Below, piece by piece: positions 29,164 to 37,912 of a stretch of DNA of 53,242 nucleotides. The notes under the pieces were generated by a model, which made no database searches, had not been told where the DNA came from, and worked only from the letters and a program-made list of their open reading frames with translations. The position numbers and the translations under genes were made by a program. Position 1 is the stretch's first letter; each line of letters opens with the position of its first letter. This DNA is from a virus. The stretch covers positions 1 through 53,242 of IMG/VR virus record IMGVR_UViG_3300035682_000049; one strand, written 5' to 3'.

Positions 29164-29334
29164 TTATTGGTGGTTATCTACGGGCTTGATTATCGGAGTC
29201 AACCCGCTGGCGTCTATCATCATTGAGCCCACCGATGTGAGCCCTTTTCCAGTATAATAGCAGCTGACTCCGATTACTAGAACAGGGTATGCTAAACACA
29301 TACCGATAATAGCACTGATCTCTGGCTTTGACAT
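29164..29334 (-). CDS. Small membrane protein
   Basis: A 56-residue protein from the ATG 29332-29334 (AAGGA 7 bp upstream). IIGMCLAYPVLVIGVSCYY is one transmembrane segment; the C-terminal half is soluble. The start is only 13 bp from the terminase start on the other strand. Confidence 0.74.
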   Translation of the reverse strand: MSKPEISAIIGMCLAYPVLVIGVSCYYTGKGLTSVGSMMIDASGLTPIIKPVDNHQ

Positions 29335-29347
29335 AGAAAGTTCCTTA

Positions 29348-31303
29348 ATGAGTGAAGAAATAAACATGTTACGCAAAACCTCTAGCCAAGTATTGGCAGA
29401 GGAACAAAGCTCGGGCTCCGAAATTGACTTTGGCCCAATGCTGGAATCGTCGCTGTTGGCTGATTATGTAAAGAACTCTTTAGATACTCAGCAAATCCAA
29501 CAGTTACGAATGGCTCAGCATGTAATGGCCAAGACGGGTTATCTGACATTAAAACCATTGCTTCCCCTTTTGTTATCTATTAGGGGAAAGCCATATCATT
29601 TACATGACCATTTTCCATTTGCTCCTTTCTTTAGAACAAGAATGCCTCGTACCACACTATTGAAAACAGGAAGACAGGTGTCAAAGTCCACATCGCTTGC
29701 AGCGCAAGGAGTGTTGTTTGCTAACTGTATTCCCTATTTTTCGACACTTTATATCACACCATTGTTTGAAATGGTGCGAAGGTTTTCACAAAATTATGTA
29801 GCTCCTTTTATTGAAAGCAGCCCAGTGGGTCGTCTGTTTTCGGGAGAGACTACGATTAACAATGTGCTACAGCGTTCATTCAAGAATAAGTCTCAGATGC
29901 TCTTCTCCTTTGCCTACACCGACGCAGAAAGAGTGCGTGGGGTAAGTGCAGATAAGAACTGTATTGACGAGATCCAGTACATGGATATTTCGTTTCTACC
30001 TATTATTCATGAAACGCTATCTGCGTCTAGGGACTGGGGTATTATCCAGTACGCTGGAACTCCTAAGACTCTAGACAATACCATCGAGAAGCTTTGGAAT
30101 GATTCCTCCATGGCTGAATGGGTTATCCGCTGCCCCCACCCAGGCTGCGGACATTGGAACATTCCGGCATTAGAGTACGACCTAATTAAGATGATTGGGC
30201 CAGTACACTCCGGCATTTGCGAGACTGTACCCGGTGTAATTTGTGCTAAGTGTGCAAAAGCTATAAACCCTCGACCTGCAGCACAAGGTGGCACAGGACG
30301 ATGGGTTCATCGCAATGCAAGCAAGCGTTGGTCTTTTGTTGGGTATCATGTCCCTCAGCTGATTATGCCGATGCATTACTCTGATCCAGAAAAATGGCAG
30401 AAGCTTGTAGACAAGATGAATGGGAAGGGTAATGTTCCCGTCAATGTTTTCTACAACGAAGTTTGCGGGGAGTCGTGGGACAGTGGGTCTAAGTTAGTCA
30501 CTGTTACTGACATAAAACAGGCTGCCTGTCTTCCTTGGCCTTGCCTAGTAGACGAAGCCAAAAAGCACATTGATTCTTACATTTACCGCTTTGTCTCTGT
30601 AGACTGGGGCGGCGGTGGTGTAAGTCGAGGTAAAAGCAGCATGAGTCTGCAATCCTACACCGCAATTGCAGTATGCGGATTGACTCCAGATGGGCGAGTA
30701 GACATCATTTATGGGTTCCGCAGCATGACTCCGCATGAACATGTGAGAGAAGCTAGGCTTATCCTTGGCATCATGCAGACATTCCATTGCAGCCATATAG
30801 TACACGACTACACTGGAGCTGGTACTGTTCGAGAAACCTTGCTAGTACAATCTGGATTAGATCCAGCCAACATACTAGCAGTAGCTTATGTGGGACCAGC
30901 TAAGAGTGGGTTGATCAACTTTAAACCTGCTAACGAGTTTCATCCCCGCAACCATTACACTATGGATCGTAATCGAGCATTGAACTACTGCTGCCAGTTC
31001 ATCAAATCCCATGTAGTACGCTTCTTTCAATACGATCATCGAGGTTCAGAAGATATTGGGTTGCTCCATGATTTTCTAAACCTTATTGAAGACAAAGCAG
31101 AATCTGGAAGCGGAAGGGATCATTACCGAATCTTACGAGATCCAGCTGGCCCAGATGACTTTGCACAAGCGGTTACTATGGGAACTATGATGTTGTTCCA
31201 AATGCATGGTCGATGGCCAGACTTATCCGCTTATGAGAGTATGAACATCAGTGATGAAGTGCGATCTGCAATGAAAGGTCGGGCATTAGAAGACCCCGAA
31301 TAA
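29348..31303 (+). CDS. terL: Terminase large subunit
   Basis: A 651-residue packaging ATPase-nuclease. The ATPase domain has a P-loop GRQVSKST (108-115) and Walker B with the catalytic Glu in CIDEIQYMD (205-213), followed by the motif III-like AGTPKTLDN. A zinc-like Cys set (CPHPGCGHW, CAKCAKA) sits between the domains. The nuclease domain starts near 417 with SVDWGGGG (first metal Asp) and continues with VHDYTGAG, where the second Asp lies. It translocates DNA into the capsid and cuts it. No small subunit or portal gene adjoins it, which is unusual. It is on the plus strand in a minus-strand region. The SD is weak (GAAAG). Confidence 0.92.
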   Translation: MSEEINMLRKTSSQVLAEEQSSGSEIDFGPMLESSLLADYVKNSLDTQQIQQLRMAQHVMAKTGYLTLKPLLPLLLSIRGKPYHLHDHFPFAPFFRTRMPRTTLLKTGRQVSKSTSLAAQGVLFANCIPYFSTLYITPLFEMVRRFSQNYVAPFIESSPVGRLFSGETTINNVLQRSFKNKSQMLFSFAYTDAERVRGVSADKNCIDEIQYMDISFLPIIHETLSASRDWGIIQYAGTPKTLDNTIEKLWNDSSMAEWVIRCPHPGCGHWNIPALEYDLIKMIGPVHSGICETVPGVICAKCAKAINPRPAAQGGTGRWVHRNASKRWSFVGYHVPQLIMPMHYSDPEKWQKLVDKMNGKGNVPVNVFYNEVCGESWDSGSKLVTVTDIKQAACLPWPCLVDEAKKHIDSYIYRFVSVDWGGGGVSRGKSSMSLQSYTAIAVCGLTPDGRVDIIYGFRSMTPHEHVREARLILGIMQTFHCSHIVHDYTGAGTVRETLLVQSGLDPANILAVAYVGPAKSGLINFKPANEFHPRNHYTMDRNRALNYCCQFIKSHVVRFFQYDHRGSEDIGLLHDFLNLIEDKAESGSGRDHYRILRDPAGPDDFAQAVTMGTMMLFQMHGRWPDLSAYESMNISDEVRSAMKGRALEDPE

Positions 31304-31304
31304 G

Positions 31305-31550
31305 TTATTCTTGCGGGATACCTACAATGCTGACGAACTCGTGTTTAGCGTAGCTATACACCTTAGTCTTTGTGATGTCTTCACTTAGCACCTCAGTAGG
31401 CCCGTGTAGACCTACTGGGTGATTGTTTTGATATCTTGTGTAAAATGGATGCGTTTTGCTATTCCACTTTTTGTAGGATAGCACAGGCATGCGACCCTTA
31501 CGGTCTACGTAAATTCGAAAGTTTTGAAAATCTAACGACATATTGTTCAT
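31305..31550 (-). CDS. Unknown basic protein
   Basis: An 81-residue protein rich in Tyr, Lys and His (RIYVDRKGRMPVLSYKKW). AGGGG lies 4-5 bp before the ATG, inside the regulator gene that it overlaps by 53 bp. It ends one base from the stop of the terminase gene on the other strand. No family is recognised. Confidence 0.65.
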   Translation of the reverse strand: MNNMSLDFQNFRIYVDRKGRMPVLSYKKWNSKTHPFYTRYQNNHPVGLHGPTEVLSEDITKTKVYSYAKHEFVSIVGIPQE

Positions 31551-31740
31551 TAACCCCTTTCGGTTTTAAAGAAATTTCTATTTTTTTAATATCTTCTTTT
31601 GTGAACAGTCGTCTTCCTGCCACACGAGAGGAAGCCTCCGACAAATCGCCTTTTTCAATAAGATAAAGCAATTTTGCTCTAGGAATTTGGAGTTGTTTAG
31701 CTACTTGCCCGCTTGTAAAAAAAGCTAATTCCTTATCCAT
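31498..31740 (-). CDS. MerR-like helix-turn-helix protein
   Basis: An 80-residue protein. Residues 8-50 (FTSGQVAKQLQIPRAKLLYL, then GDLSEASSRVAGRRLFTKED) show the MerR/excisionase winged-helix pattern. The rest is too short for an effector domain, so it may act as a small regulator or DNA-bending factor. A 27-bp direct repeat lies 42 bp upstream (31783-31836) and may be its target. SD GGAG. Confidence 0.8.
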   Translation of the reverse strand: MDKELAFFTSGQVAKQLQIPRAKLLYLIEKGDLSEASSRVAGRRLFTKEDIKKIEISLKPKGVNEQYVVRFSKLSNLRRP

Positions 31741-31782
31741 ATCTATTTCTCCTTTTGATTTTATACGCTAGCTGTTGTCCGC

Positions 31783-31836
31783 CACTAACATACTGGGGAA
31801 AACCGACACCACTAATAGTCTGGGGAAAACCCACAC
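31783..31836. repeat. Two 27-bp direct repeats, operator candidate
   Basis: 31783-31809 and 31810-31836 are tandem copies sharing CACTAA, CTGGGGAAAACC and ACAC, differing at only four or five bases. They lie between the stop of 31840-34074 and the start of the MerR-like gene. An AT-rich -10 candidate GTATAAAAT is found about 20 bp before that gene's SD. The arrangement fits autoregulation. Confidence 0.6.
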
Positions 31837-31839
31837 TCC

Positions 31840-34074
31840 TTAGGTTATGTGCAGATGGCTTGGAGCATTGTTTAAAGCTTTAGATTTAATAAAGCCAAAC
31901 AACTGCTGCATTTGCCTTACTGTATAATCTTTCCACGCTTCCCAGCTGGCTGGTATCTCATGGTCAGACTTACTGAAATGTTTTAAATACTGCAGCACAA
32001 TTTTGTCACAGCTATGGGTTACCTTTCGAGGTTGTAACCCTTCGGGAATGTTTGTGACTTTTATCAAATTAGAGGTATCACTTTTACACTGGTTTGCTGC
32101 GAAGCTAGTTACAAAGAATCCAGTGTCATCTTGGGTCAATGCAGTGACAAACCGCTGAATTCTGCGAGGCCATTTATGTACCCATCCACGAGGTTGCCCA
32201 CATCTTATTTCAAACCTATGGTACAGTTCTTGTAAGAATAAACTGCAAGTGGGATGGTCTACCCATATACCATAAGCTGGGAAACCTACAGCAGGGGCTG
32301 TGACCTGTGCGCACATTGCTATAGCAAATGCCCATATTATTTCTAACTCGGGACTCTCGTCACTGATTGCAAGAATCACATCATCTCGCAACCGGCAAAG
32401 CAATTGCTTAGGTCCGGGAGCATCTTCTGGAAATGTAAATTCCGGATTTGAAGAAAACTCACCACGACACAGCCTGGAGTTACGGAATTGAAAGCCACTG
32501 CCATCCCAACCGATAGACTGCAGCCCATTGACAACCTCGGGTAATTCAATCTGACAAGCTGCTGTGAATGGGTTAAACTTCTCCAGCCATCGATTACCCC
32601 ATATGTTACAGAAGCAGTCGGATTGCAAAACTATACCATGGCTCAATCCGAATTCGGTTATCCAAGCTAGGTTAGCTTTTTCAACCGGCACTCTAAATGG
32701 ATACTTGCCTTTGTTGGTTTGCAGATACCCGACGTATTCCTTAGATGCATCTGGGCGAATCACTATCTTGTCTACACGCACAATGCCTGAAAACCTTACA
32801 TTCCCCGCATCGTCATACCACTTGTTATTCTTCTCCACCATTACCATATAGGTGGTTCCACCTACTGTTGGTAACTTCTGGTTAATTGGAACTCGTATTC
32901 TTCTCCCAACTTCTGTGAGCAAGTTTGGAGCAACATAAGAGCGAACAAGCTTAGCTACTTCCGAACTATGCTGTTCCGCATCTTGAAGTAACTTAGTCTT
33001 GTCAGCGGGTGCGGCATATAATGCCCAATTAGAAAGAGCTCGCTCATAAGGCTTAGCCGTGCGTACTATCTGCTGGTAGACTTCTGTTACTGGCATGTCG
33101 GACATCCAGCGATTCCAGCGAGGTCCACTAACTTCTTTAGGTTGCTGTCGCACAATCTCTGGACCAGTAAAAGTCATAGAAGCATTTGACAGCATGGCTT
33201 GATGCAATATTGCTGCAGTAGGATGACATTCCCAGAAGATGAGTTGTCTACCTCCCAGCATGGGCCATTGCTTTTTCCTCTCCGTGATCATGAACTGTCG
33301 CCACGCTAAGATAGGCAAGGGTATCTCGCTGCTGTTGAAGTTACGCAGCTGCAGCCTAACCATGTTGGTAAGCATTGAGGTAAGTACAAGACTGTCAGAC
33401 TGTATTTGCCATAGGTAGGGCAAGCCAGCAAACCCAACCTCACCGCCAGTATTGGAATTAACTATCGTTTCAGTTCCGTTGTTAAAGCACGCTAGCGCAC
33501 CTATCTGAGTAGGTGAGCGGTAATAAGGCACTACCACGGTAGGGTCTTTCTTTTTAAGTAAACGGAATCTTCCATACTTAGCGACTTGTGTTGGGGTTAA
33601 AATACCCAAGAGTTGCCCAGGACCTGCCTGATGTCGTTCTTTACTCATGGGTGAAGATATATTCCAACCCAATCGTAACAAGGCTTGATAATGCTCTCTG
33701 CCTTCGTTCTTCATGGAAAGCTGAGATTGTTTCCATAATTCTTGTAATTTTGCAGAAAATCCTAGCCCACGTAGGTATAATCGCATATTGCTCGGACTTA
33801 TGGTTCGGTTTAACTGCTCGGCCAAATAGTACATAGCTTCTTCTTGAAGCATATTTAATCGTGCAGCTGCCATTGCCAAAATCGTCCCTGTGGCCTTACA
33901 CTGGGAGCAATAATACCATTCTTCCAAAGTTTTGGTATCTTGATAAATGGCCCAAGCTTGTGCTTCACAGTAAGGGCACTTAGCTGAGACTGGGTAAGAT
34001 GCGATTGGCTCCATCCCGATTAGTGGAGCGATGGCTGCAAATGATAACCCTGCATGAATATCTAGGAGAGACAC
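31840..34074 (-). CDS. Large protein with primase-type zinc ribbon, unknown function
   Basis: A 744-residue protein. An N-terminal zinc ribbon is clear: CPYC (about 32-35) and CSQC (about 55-58), followed by ATGTILAMAAARL, as in primase zinc domains. There is no P-loop or TOPRIM that I can see, although the length and layout (zinc domain, then LYLRGLGFSAKLQEL, later a C-terminal half with CDKIVLQYLKHF) recall phage primase-helicase-like proteins that have lost ATPase motifs. I started it at the GTG 34072-34074 (AAGG upstream); an upstream TTG at 34116 would overlap the divergent gene. The two starts are 1 bp apart. Confidence 0.72.
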   Translation of the reverse strand: MSLLDIHAGLSFAAIAPLIGMEPIASYPVSAKCPYCEAQAWAIYQDTKTLEEWYYCSQCKATGTILAMAAARLNMLQEEAMYYLAEQLNRTISPSNMRLYLRGLGFSAKLQELWKQSQLSMKNEGREHYQALLRLGWNISSPMSKERHQAGPGQLLGILTPTQVAKYGRFRLLKKKDPTVVVPYYRSPTQIGALACFNNGTETIVNSNTGGEVGFAGLPYLWQIQSDSLVLTSMLTNMVRLQLRNFNSSEIPLPILAWRQFMITERKKQWPMLGGRQLIFWECHPTAAILHQAMLSNASMTFTGPEIVRQQPKEVSGPRWNRWMSDMPVTEVYQQIVRTAKPYERALSNWALYAAPADKTKLLQDAEQHSSEVAKLVRSYVAPNLLTEVGRRIRVPINQKLPTVGGTTYMVMVEKNNKWYDDAGNVRFSGIVRVDKIVIRPDASKEYVGYLQTNKGKYPFRVPVEKANLAWITEFGLSHGIVLQSDCFCNIWGNRWLEKFNPFTAACQIELPEVVNGLQSIGWDGSGFQFRNSRLCRGEFSSNPEFTFPEDAPGPKQLLCRLRDDVILAISDESPELEIIWAFAIAMCAQVTAPAVGFPAYGIWVDHPTCSLFLQELYHRFEIRCGQPRGWVHKWPRRIQRFVTALTQDDTGFFVTSFAANQCKSDTSNLIKVTNIPEGLQPRKVTHSCDKIVLQYLKHFSKSDHEIPASWEAWKDYTVRQMQQLFGFIKSKALNNAPSHLHIT

Positions 34075-34075
34075 A

Positions 34076-35254
34076 ATGCCTTCGCCTTCTATAGTTTTAG
34101 ATCCTGCAAGTGACAAAAATAAAACCGAGCTGGTTAAGATTGCTCAGCGTTATGATTTCCCGCAATTCGTGAAGGATGCCGATCTGGAAACCACAATGGC
34201 TCCAGCAACTATCGCAGTCACCGCTTATGCCGATCCTATCCATAAGAAGTACGCATGTCATTCTGCCGCTGCTACTTGGCTGTCTGCAGCGTACTTCCAT
34301 GAAAAGTCAGCTGAGTACCATCCTAACGACCAAAACAAAATTTGTGAACGCTTTAAAAGGTTTTCTGATTATTTTGGTATTCGCCCAGCTTACGATGCAA
34401 TAGTCAAGCGTGCCACCGATTTAAAGGGCAGCGATCAACTTCCAGACAGCAGCTATGCTTATGTATGGCAAAGCAAGGATGGAGTTAAGGAACGCTATTA
34501 CCCCATGACCAATTCTTTGCAAGTCAAAACTGCAGCTGAGTGGTTGCAGTCAAACTGTGACCGAATACCATTTATTGATCGTAATAAAATTGCCGATAAG
34601 ATTCTAGAGAAAGCTGCTCGCTATGGTGCAAACATGGGCGAAGCTATTACCGACTTCATCGAGAAGCAAGCAGGGCGAGGTATACCCGATCCTCTAGAAG
34701 TATGTAGCATGCTAGAGAACAGAGCCAAGCTTGCGAACAAGCACGAACAGCGTGAGGCGATTACAAAGCTTGCTGCAGCTGTTAGGACTACTCCTCGCAC
34801 TGCATTGCAACCTAGAGAGCTAATCAAGTTGGCTGCGATAGTCGATCTGATTGACCATAACATTGGGCTTAAGGGCAAGTACACGGAACTAATCCCAAGG
34901 GCTGAAGATGTCCTTTTCAAAGTCAGTTACACGAAAGCTGCTGCAGATATCACAAAGCTGTGCACACTGCAAACAGGGAACGCATACGATAAGTCACAGT
35001 TCTCCAAGCTTGCGCGTGAAGATGTAGTCAGCTTATTCGGTAACGACTTTGCTGATGAGGTATGCCGTGGGTTTGACATAGACCCCGAAAAGATTGCAGA
35101 AGTAGCACATACCCTGCCTAGGCCAGATGCGGAGCTGCTCGAACGCTTGATGAGCGAAGCTGGACAGCATCCGCAACTTAGCAAGTCAGCAGAGTTTCGT
35201 GAGATCGATGATGCGACATTGGAAGAACTAGCCAAGGCTTATGGCCAAGGCTAG
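34076..35254 (+). CDS. Unknown plus-strand protein, possibly virion-associated
   Basis: A 392-residue, mostly helical protein. KYACHSAAATWLSAAYFHEK and the following stretch NKICERFKRFSDYFGI recall a family that I have seen in phages next to structural genes, but I cannot name it. No transmembrane segment or catalytic motif. SD GGAGAG is good (5 bp). It starts 1 bp from a divergent GTG start. The protein is rich in Ala, Asp and Lys, and ends 12 bp from the convergent gene 35267-35770. Confidence 0.78.
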   Translation: MPSPSIVLDPASDKNKTELVKIAQRYDFPQFVKDADLETTMAPATIAVTAYADPIHKKYACHSAAATWLSAAYFHEKSAEYHPNDQNKICERFKRFSDYFGIRPAYDAIVKRATDLKGSDQLPDSSYAYVWQSKDGVKERYYPMTNSLQVKTAAEWLQSNCDRIPFIDRNKIADKILEKAARYGANMGEAITDFIEKQAGRGIPDPLEVCSMLENRAKLANKHEQREAITKLAAAVRTTPRTALQPRELIKLAAIVDLIDHNIGLKGKYTELIPRAEDVLFKVSYTKAAADITKLCTLQTGNAYDKSQFSKLAREDVVSLFGNDFADEVCRGFDIDPEKIAEVAHTLPRPDAELLERLMSEAGQHPQLSKSAEFREIDDATLEELAKAYGQG

Positions 35255-35266
35255 TCCTAAATAATG

Positions 35267-35770
35267 TTACTTCTTCTTAGCTGACCTTACGATCTTAGGC
35301 ATTTTTACCGGTTCTACTATCTTTTCCAAACCACCGACCACGATGGTTTGTCCAGCCCTATCTGCCTTCTCGGCAACTGACTGAAATTTTTCTTTTGCAC
35401 TAGCCTCTGCTGCTGCCCACAACGCAGTAAACGCTGGGTCAATCGACTGCATCACTGAGTCTGCACCCAGCTGAATGACAGCCCCTAACGCAGCTTGTAC
35501 GCTCATCAAGTTCTGCAACCATTGCTTACCTTCTTCTTTGCCTAGCCCCATCGCATACTTCAACAGCAAGGGCTTTAGGAACCCCGCAATTGCAAAGGGA
35601 GGGGTAGCCTTGGTATCCTCCCCTCTAGACAGACTTCCGTCCAAATGAACATCAAAATTGAAGGTATGGTTGCCGGGTGCAACTGTTTCCCCTGCATCTT
35701 TAAGCTGCTTGAGCTGCTTCTCAACTAATTTACCCAAAGCAGTTACTTCCACGATATTCAAATCACTCAT
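35267..35770 (-). CDS. Unknown protein
   Basis: A 167-residue protein, basic at the C-terminus (VRSAKKK). It has an Ala-rich helical middle and no motif. SD AGGAG. It is the last gene of the operon running from 42984, followed directly by the convergent plus-strand gene; I see no terminator between the two stops. Confidence 0.78.
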   Translation of the reverse strand: MSDLNIVEVTALGKLVEKQLKQLKDAGETVAPGNHTFNFDVHLDGSLSRGEDTKATPPFAIAGFLKPLLLKYAMGLGKEEGKQWLQNLMSVQAALGAVIQLGADSVMQSIDPAFTALWAAAEASAKEKFQSVAEKADRAGQTIVVGGLEKIVEPVKMPKIVRSAKKK

Positions 35771-35772
35771 GA

Positions 35773-36078
35773 TTATTCTCCTAGTGTAAAATTAATCCAA
35801 ACAATTTCCGCTGCTATAGCCTCTTTACGCCTTTTGAATGGGCCAAGGATAGGCCCACCAATAATGTTTGCCCGCCACTGGCAAGGCCAATAGCGGGTGA
35901 ATGCTGCGAGATAAGAGGTGTCCTTGACCCGACACCGAATGAGGTGGAACAACCACCGCAATACGGAGTTAACAGGTTCAATGTGACTAACCCTCTTGAT
36001 GTTACCCAGCTGTAGTAGCTGGGTAACTGGGCTGACTAGCCCTTGTGTTGTTCCATCTTTTTTGATGAAGATGATCAT
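35773..36078 (-). CDS. Unknown small protein
   Basis: A 101-residue basic protein with TRYWPCQWRANIIGGPILGP and FKRRKEAIAAEIVWINFTLGE. No family is recognised. It overlaps the upstream gene by 4 bp (ATGA). Confidence 0.75.
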   Translation of the reverse strand: MIIFIKKDGTTQGLVSPVTQLLQLGNIKRVSHIEPVNSVLRWLFHLIRCRVKDTSYLAAFTRYWPCQWRANIIGGPILGPFKRRKEAIAAEIVWINFTLGE

Positions 36079-37367
36079 TCATCACCCCCACCTACCTTAA
36101 TCTTACGACGAGCTACCTTGCTCTTAGTTTTGATCTCGATGTCTTGAGCTACAAGACGATCAAAGAACTTATTGAATGTTTGCTTGGTTGTAGTCCTAGC
36201 AAAGCTTGAGTTCTTAAGCTGCTTGGTAATCTCAGCAGCAGAACCGCCTAGGGTGCCTAAAGTTGCAGAGATCTCATCTGCAAGGCTGGTTAGGTTACTA
36301 ACTTCTGGGTTAGTTCCCAGCATGGTTTTGACTGCGGAGATCTTCTGGGCTAGCCATTGAAGATTCTCAAACGCAGACTGAGTGAGAGCACGATGCTCTT
36401 CAGTCTCGTAGGGCTGTAGTTCCTTGTACTCTGCCTCGGTGAGAAGCATGGTAGTTGGCTTGCCTGTTTGGATGAAGGCATCGGATGACCCGCCTTTAGG
36501 ACTTGCTGTCTGTACTGTTACCAGAAGCTTACCCGCTGGTACTTCCTCATCGTCAGTGTGACGGAGGATTTGCTGAACTTCGGCATACCTTAGCTCTTGC
36601 CGTTTGGACTCTAGCCCAGGCAATAGGCGGATACGCTTACCGCAGTTCTTAGCGACTGCTTCGACCATTTCCTTGAACTCAGCAATAAGCTCAGAGGTAG
36701 CACCTTCCACAGAAGCATTGAGTCGTGCTTCTGCTTGTTCTCGTAGGAACTTGGCCGTTGCTGGTGCGACATCTGCCATGGTGAATGAGGCATCAAAAGG
36801 CTCGATGCGAGGCATATCGCAAGTCACTGCGTCCGCAAGTGCATGAGCACTTGGGTACTTGGAACTGATGATATCCCAGTCCTTTGCTAGGGATATACGA
36901 TCCGCCTCCTTAATCCGCTCGTAGTTATCTGGCTCGGATACCCGCTTCCCCCATGTAAGGTACTGCAGTCGTGCTGCATTGAACCTTTCCATGAACTCAT
37001 CCACTTTGCAGGACTCGATCAAGTAGCTACCCTTGATCTTCTCTGGGCGAAGAGTCGAGATATCTTGGGCTGCGGATGCAACTAAGGTATATTCGGGGAT
37101 CGTGTAACTGTCACGGATAAGAGTCAACAGCCTACGAAGGGCAGCTCCCTCTTGGATTAGACTGTCTCTAGATGCACCGAGGATCGCATAGGATCCTCGG
37201 ATGACTTTGCTGTCTGTGCCAAGACCAGAGGCCAGAACGGCCTTGGCTTGTTCTGTGAAGCCTATGCTTCCGGGCAACCAGCCTACAGTGAACTTCACTG
37301 TGCAATAGGTTACCGTCTTGTTAGTTGCCAATGCTTTGCCTTCTGTACTGAATAATTCCTTCTGCAT
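36075..37367 (-). CDS. Unknown protein in the AAA+ operon
   Basis: A 430-residue helical protein with many Lys/Glu and Ala (TSELIAEFKEMVEAVAKNCG and similar). It lies two genes after the Ycf46-like ATPase, so it may be a substrate or partner of it. I thought of DUF3150-type proteins, which also accompany AAA ATPases, but could not confirm a motif. SD AAGGAG. Confidence 0.78.
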   Translation of the reverse strand: MQKELFSTEGKALATNKTVTYCTVKFTVGWLPGSIGFTEQAKAVLASGLGTDSKVIRGSYAILGASRDSLIQEGAALRRLLTLIRDSYTIPEYTLVASAAQDISTLRPEKIKGSYLIESCKVDEFMERFNAARLQYLTWGKRVSEPDNYERIKEADRISLAKDWDIISSKYPSAHALADAVTCDMPRIEPFDASFTMADVAPATAKFLREQAEARLNASVEGATSELIAEFKEMVEAVAKNCGKRIRLLPGLESKRQELRYAEVQQILRHTDDEEVPAGKLLVTVQTASPKGGSSDAFIQTGKPTTMLLTEAEYKELQPYETEEHRALTQSAFENLQWLAQKISAVKTMLGTNPEVSNLTSLADEISATLGTLGGSAAEITKQLKNSSFARTTTKQTFNKFFDRLVAQDIEIKTKSKVARRKIKVGGGDE

Positions 37368-37380
37368 ACTATTCTCCTTA

Positions 37381-37899
37381 TTATTTGGAAACTTTTTCTT
37401 TGAGAGTTGCTAGTAATTTAATTGTGGACATTAATGAGATCGCTAGTTGTTCGTAGTCGATCTTAGACATGTCTATGTCCTTCATTCTCTTTTCCGTGAT
37501 CTTGTCAGCAAGCTCATCGAGATCAATGGAGCCAGCTAGATCATCTAGATTGACATTCTCTGCCACTTCCGAGGCACCAATCTCGTAGGCAACATCACCT
37601 GCATCTATTTCGCTGGCAATTTCGGATGCAGTAAACCGCTCCGCTACCTCTTCTGCCAATAAGCCCTTATCGAGTGCATCCGCAACCGAAGCTGCTATTT
37701 CCTTGAGGCTCCACTTGGAAGAAACCGCTTCTTCCAACTCTAACTCGTTTATCTCTGTGTGTGCAATTGCCCGTATGGACAACTGGATCTGCTCTTGCAT
37801 TAACACATTGCTGAACTTCTCCTCGATAACCTCTTTGATGAGGCTATCGATTTTTTCTTGAGGCACTAACTTAACTAGCATTCTTGTAATGATTCCCAT
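37381..37899 (-). CDS. Unknown acidic helical protein
   Basis: A 172-residue acidic protein made of repeated short helices; residues 90-140 alternate in the form ASEIASEIDAGDVAYEIGAS then EVAENVNLDDLAGSIDLDEL, a loose 9- to 10-residue repeat. It looks like a scaffold or interaction protein. SD AAAGGAG. It lies between the AAA+ ATPase and 36075-37367. Confidence 0.77.
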   Translation of the reverse strand: MGIITRMLVKLVPQEKIDSLIKEVIEEKFSNVLMQEQIQLSIRAIAHTEINELELEEAVSSKWSLKEIAASVADALDKGLLAEEVAERFTASEIASEIDAGDVAYEIGASEVAENVNLDDLAGSIDLDELADKITEKRMKDIDMSKIDYEQLAISLMSTIKLLATLKEKVSK

Positions 37900-37912
37900 G
37901 TTCTTTCTCCTT

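Noticed and set aside
34075-34116. TTG start for the large zinc-ribbon protein
   Set aside because: No SD is found and it would overlap the divergent gene; the GTG at 34072-34074 has AAGG in place.
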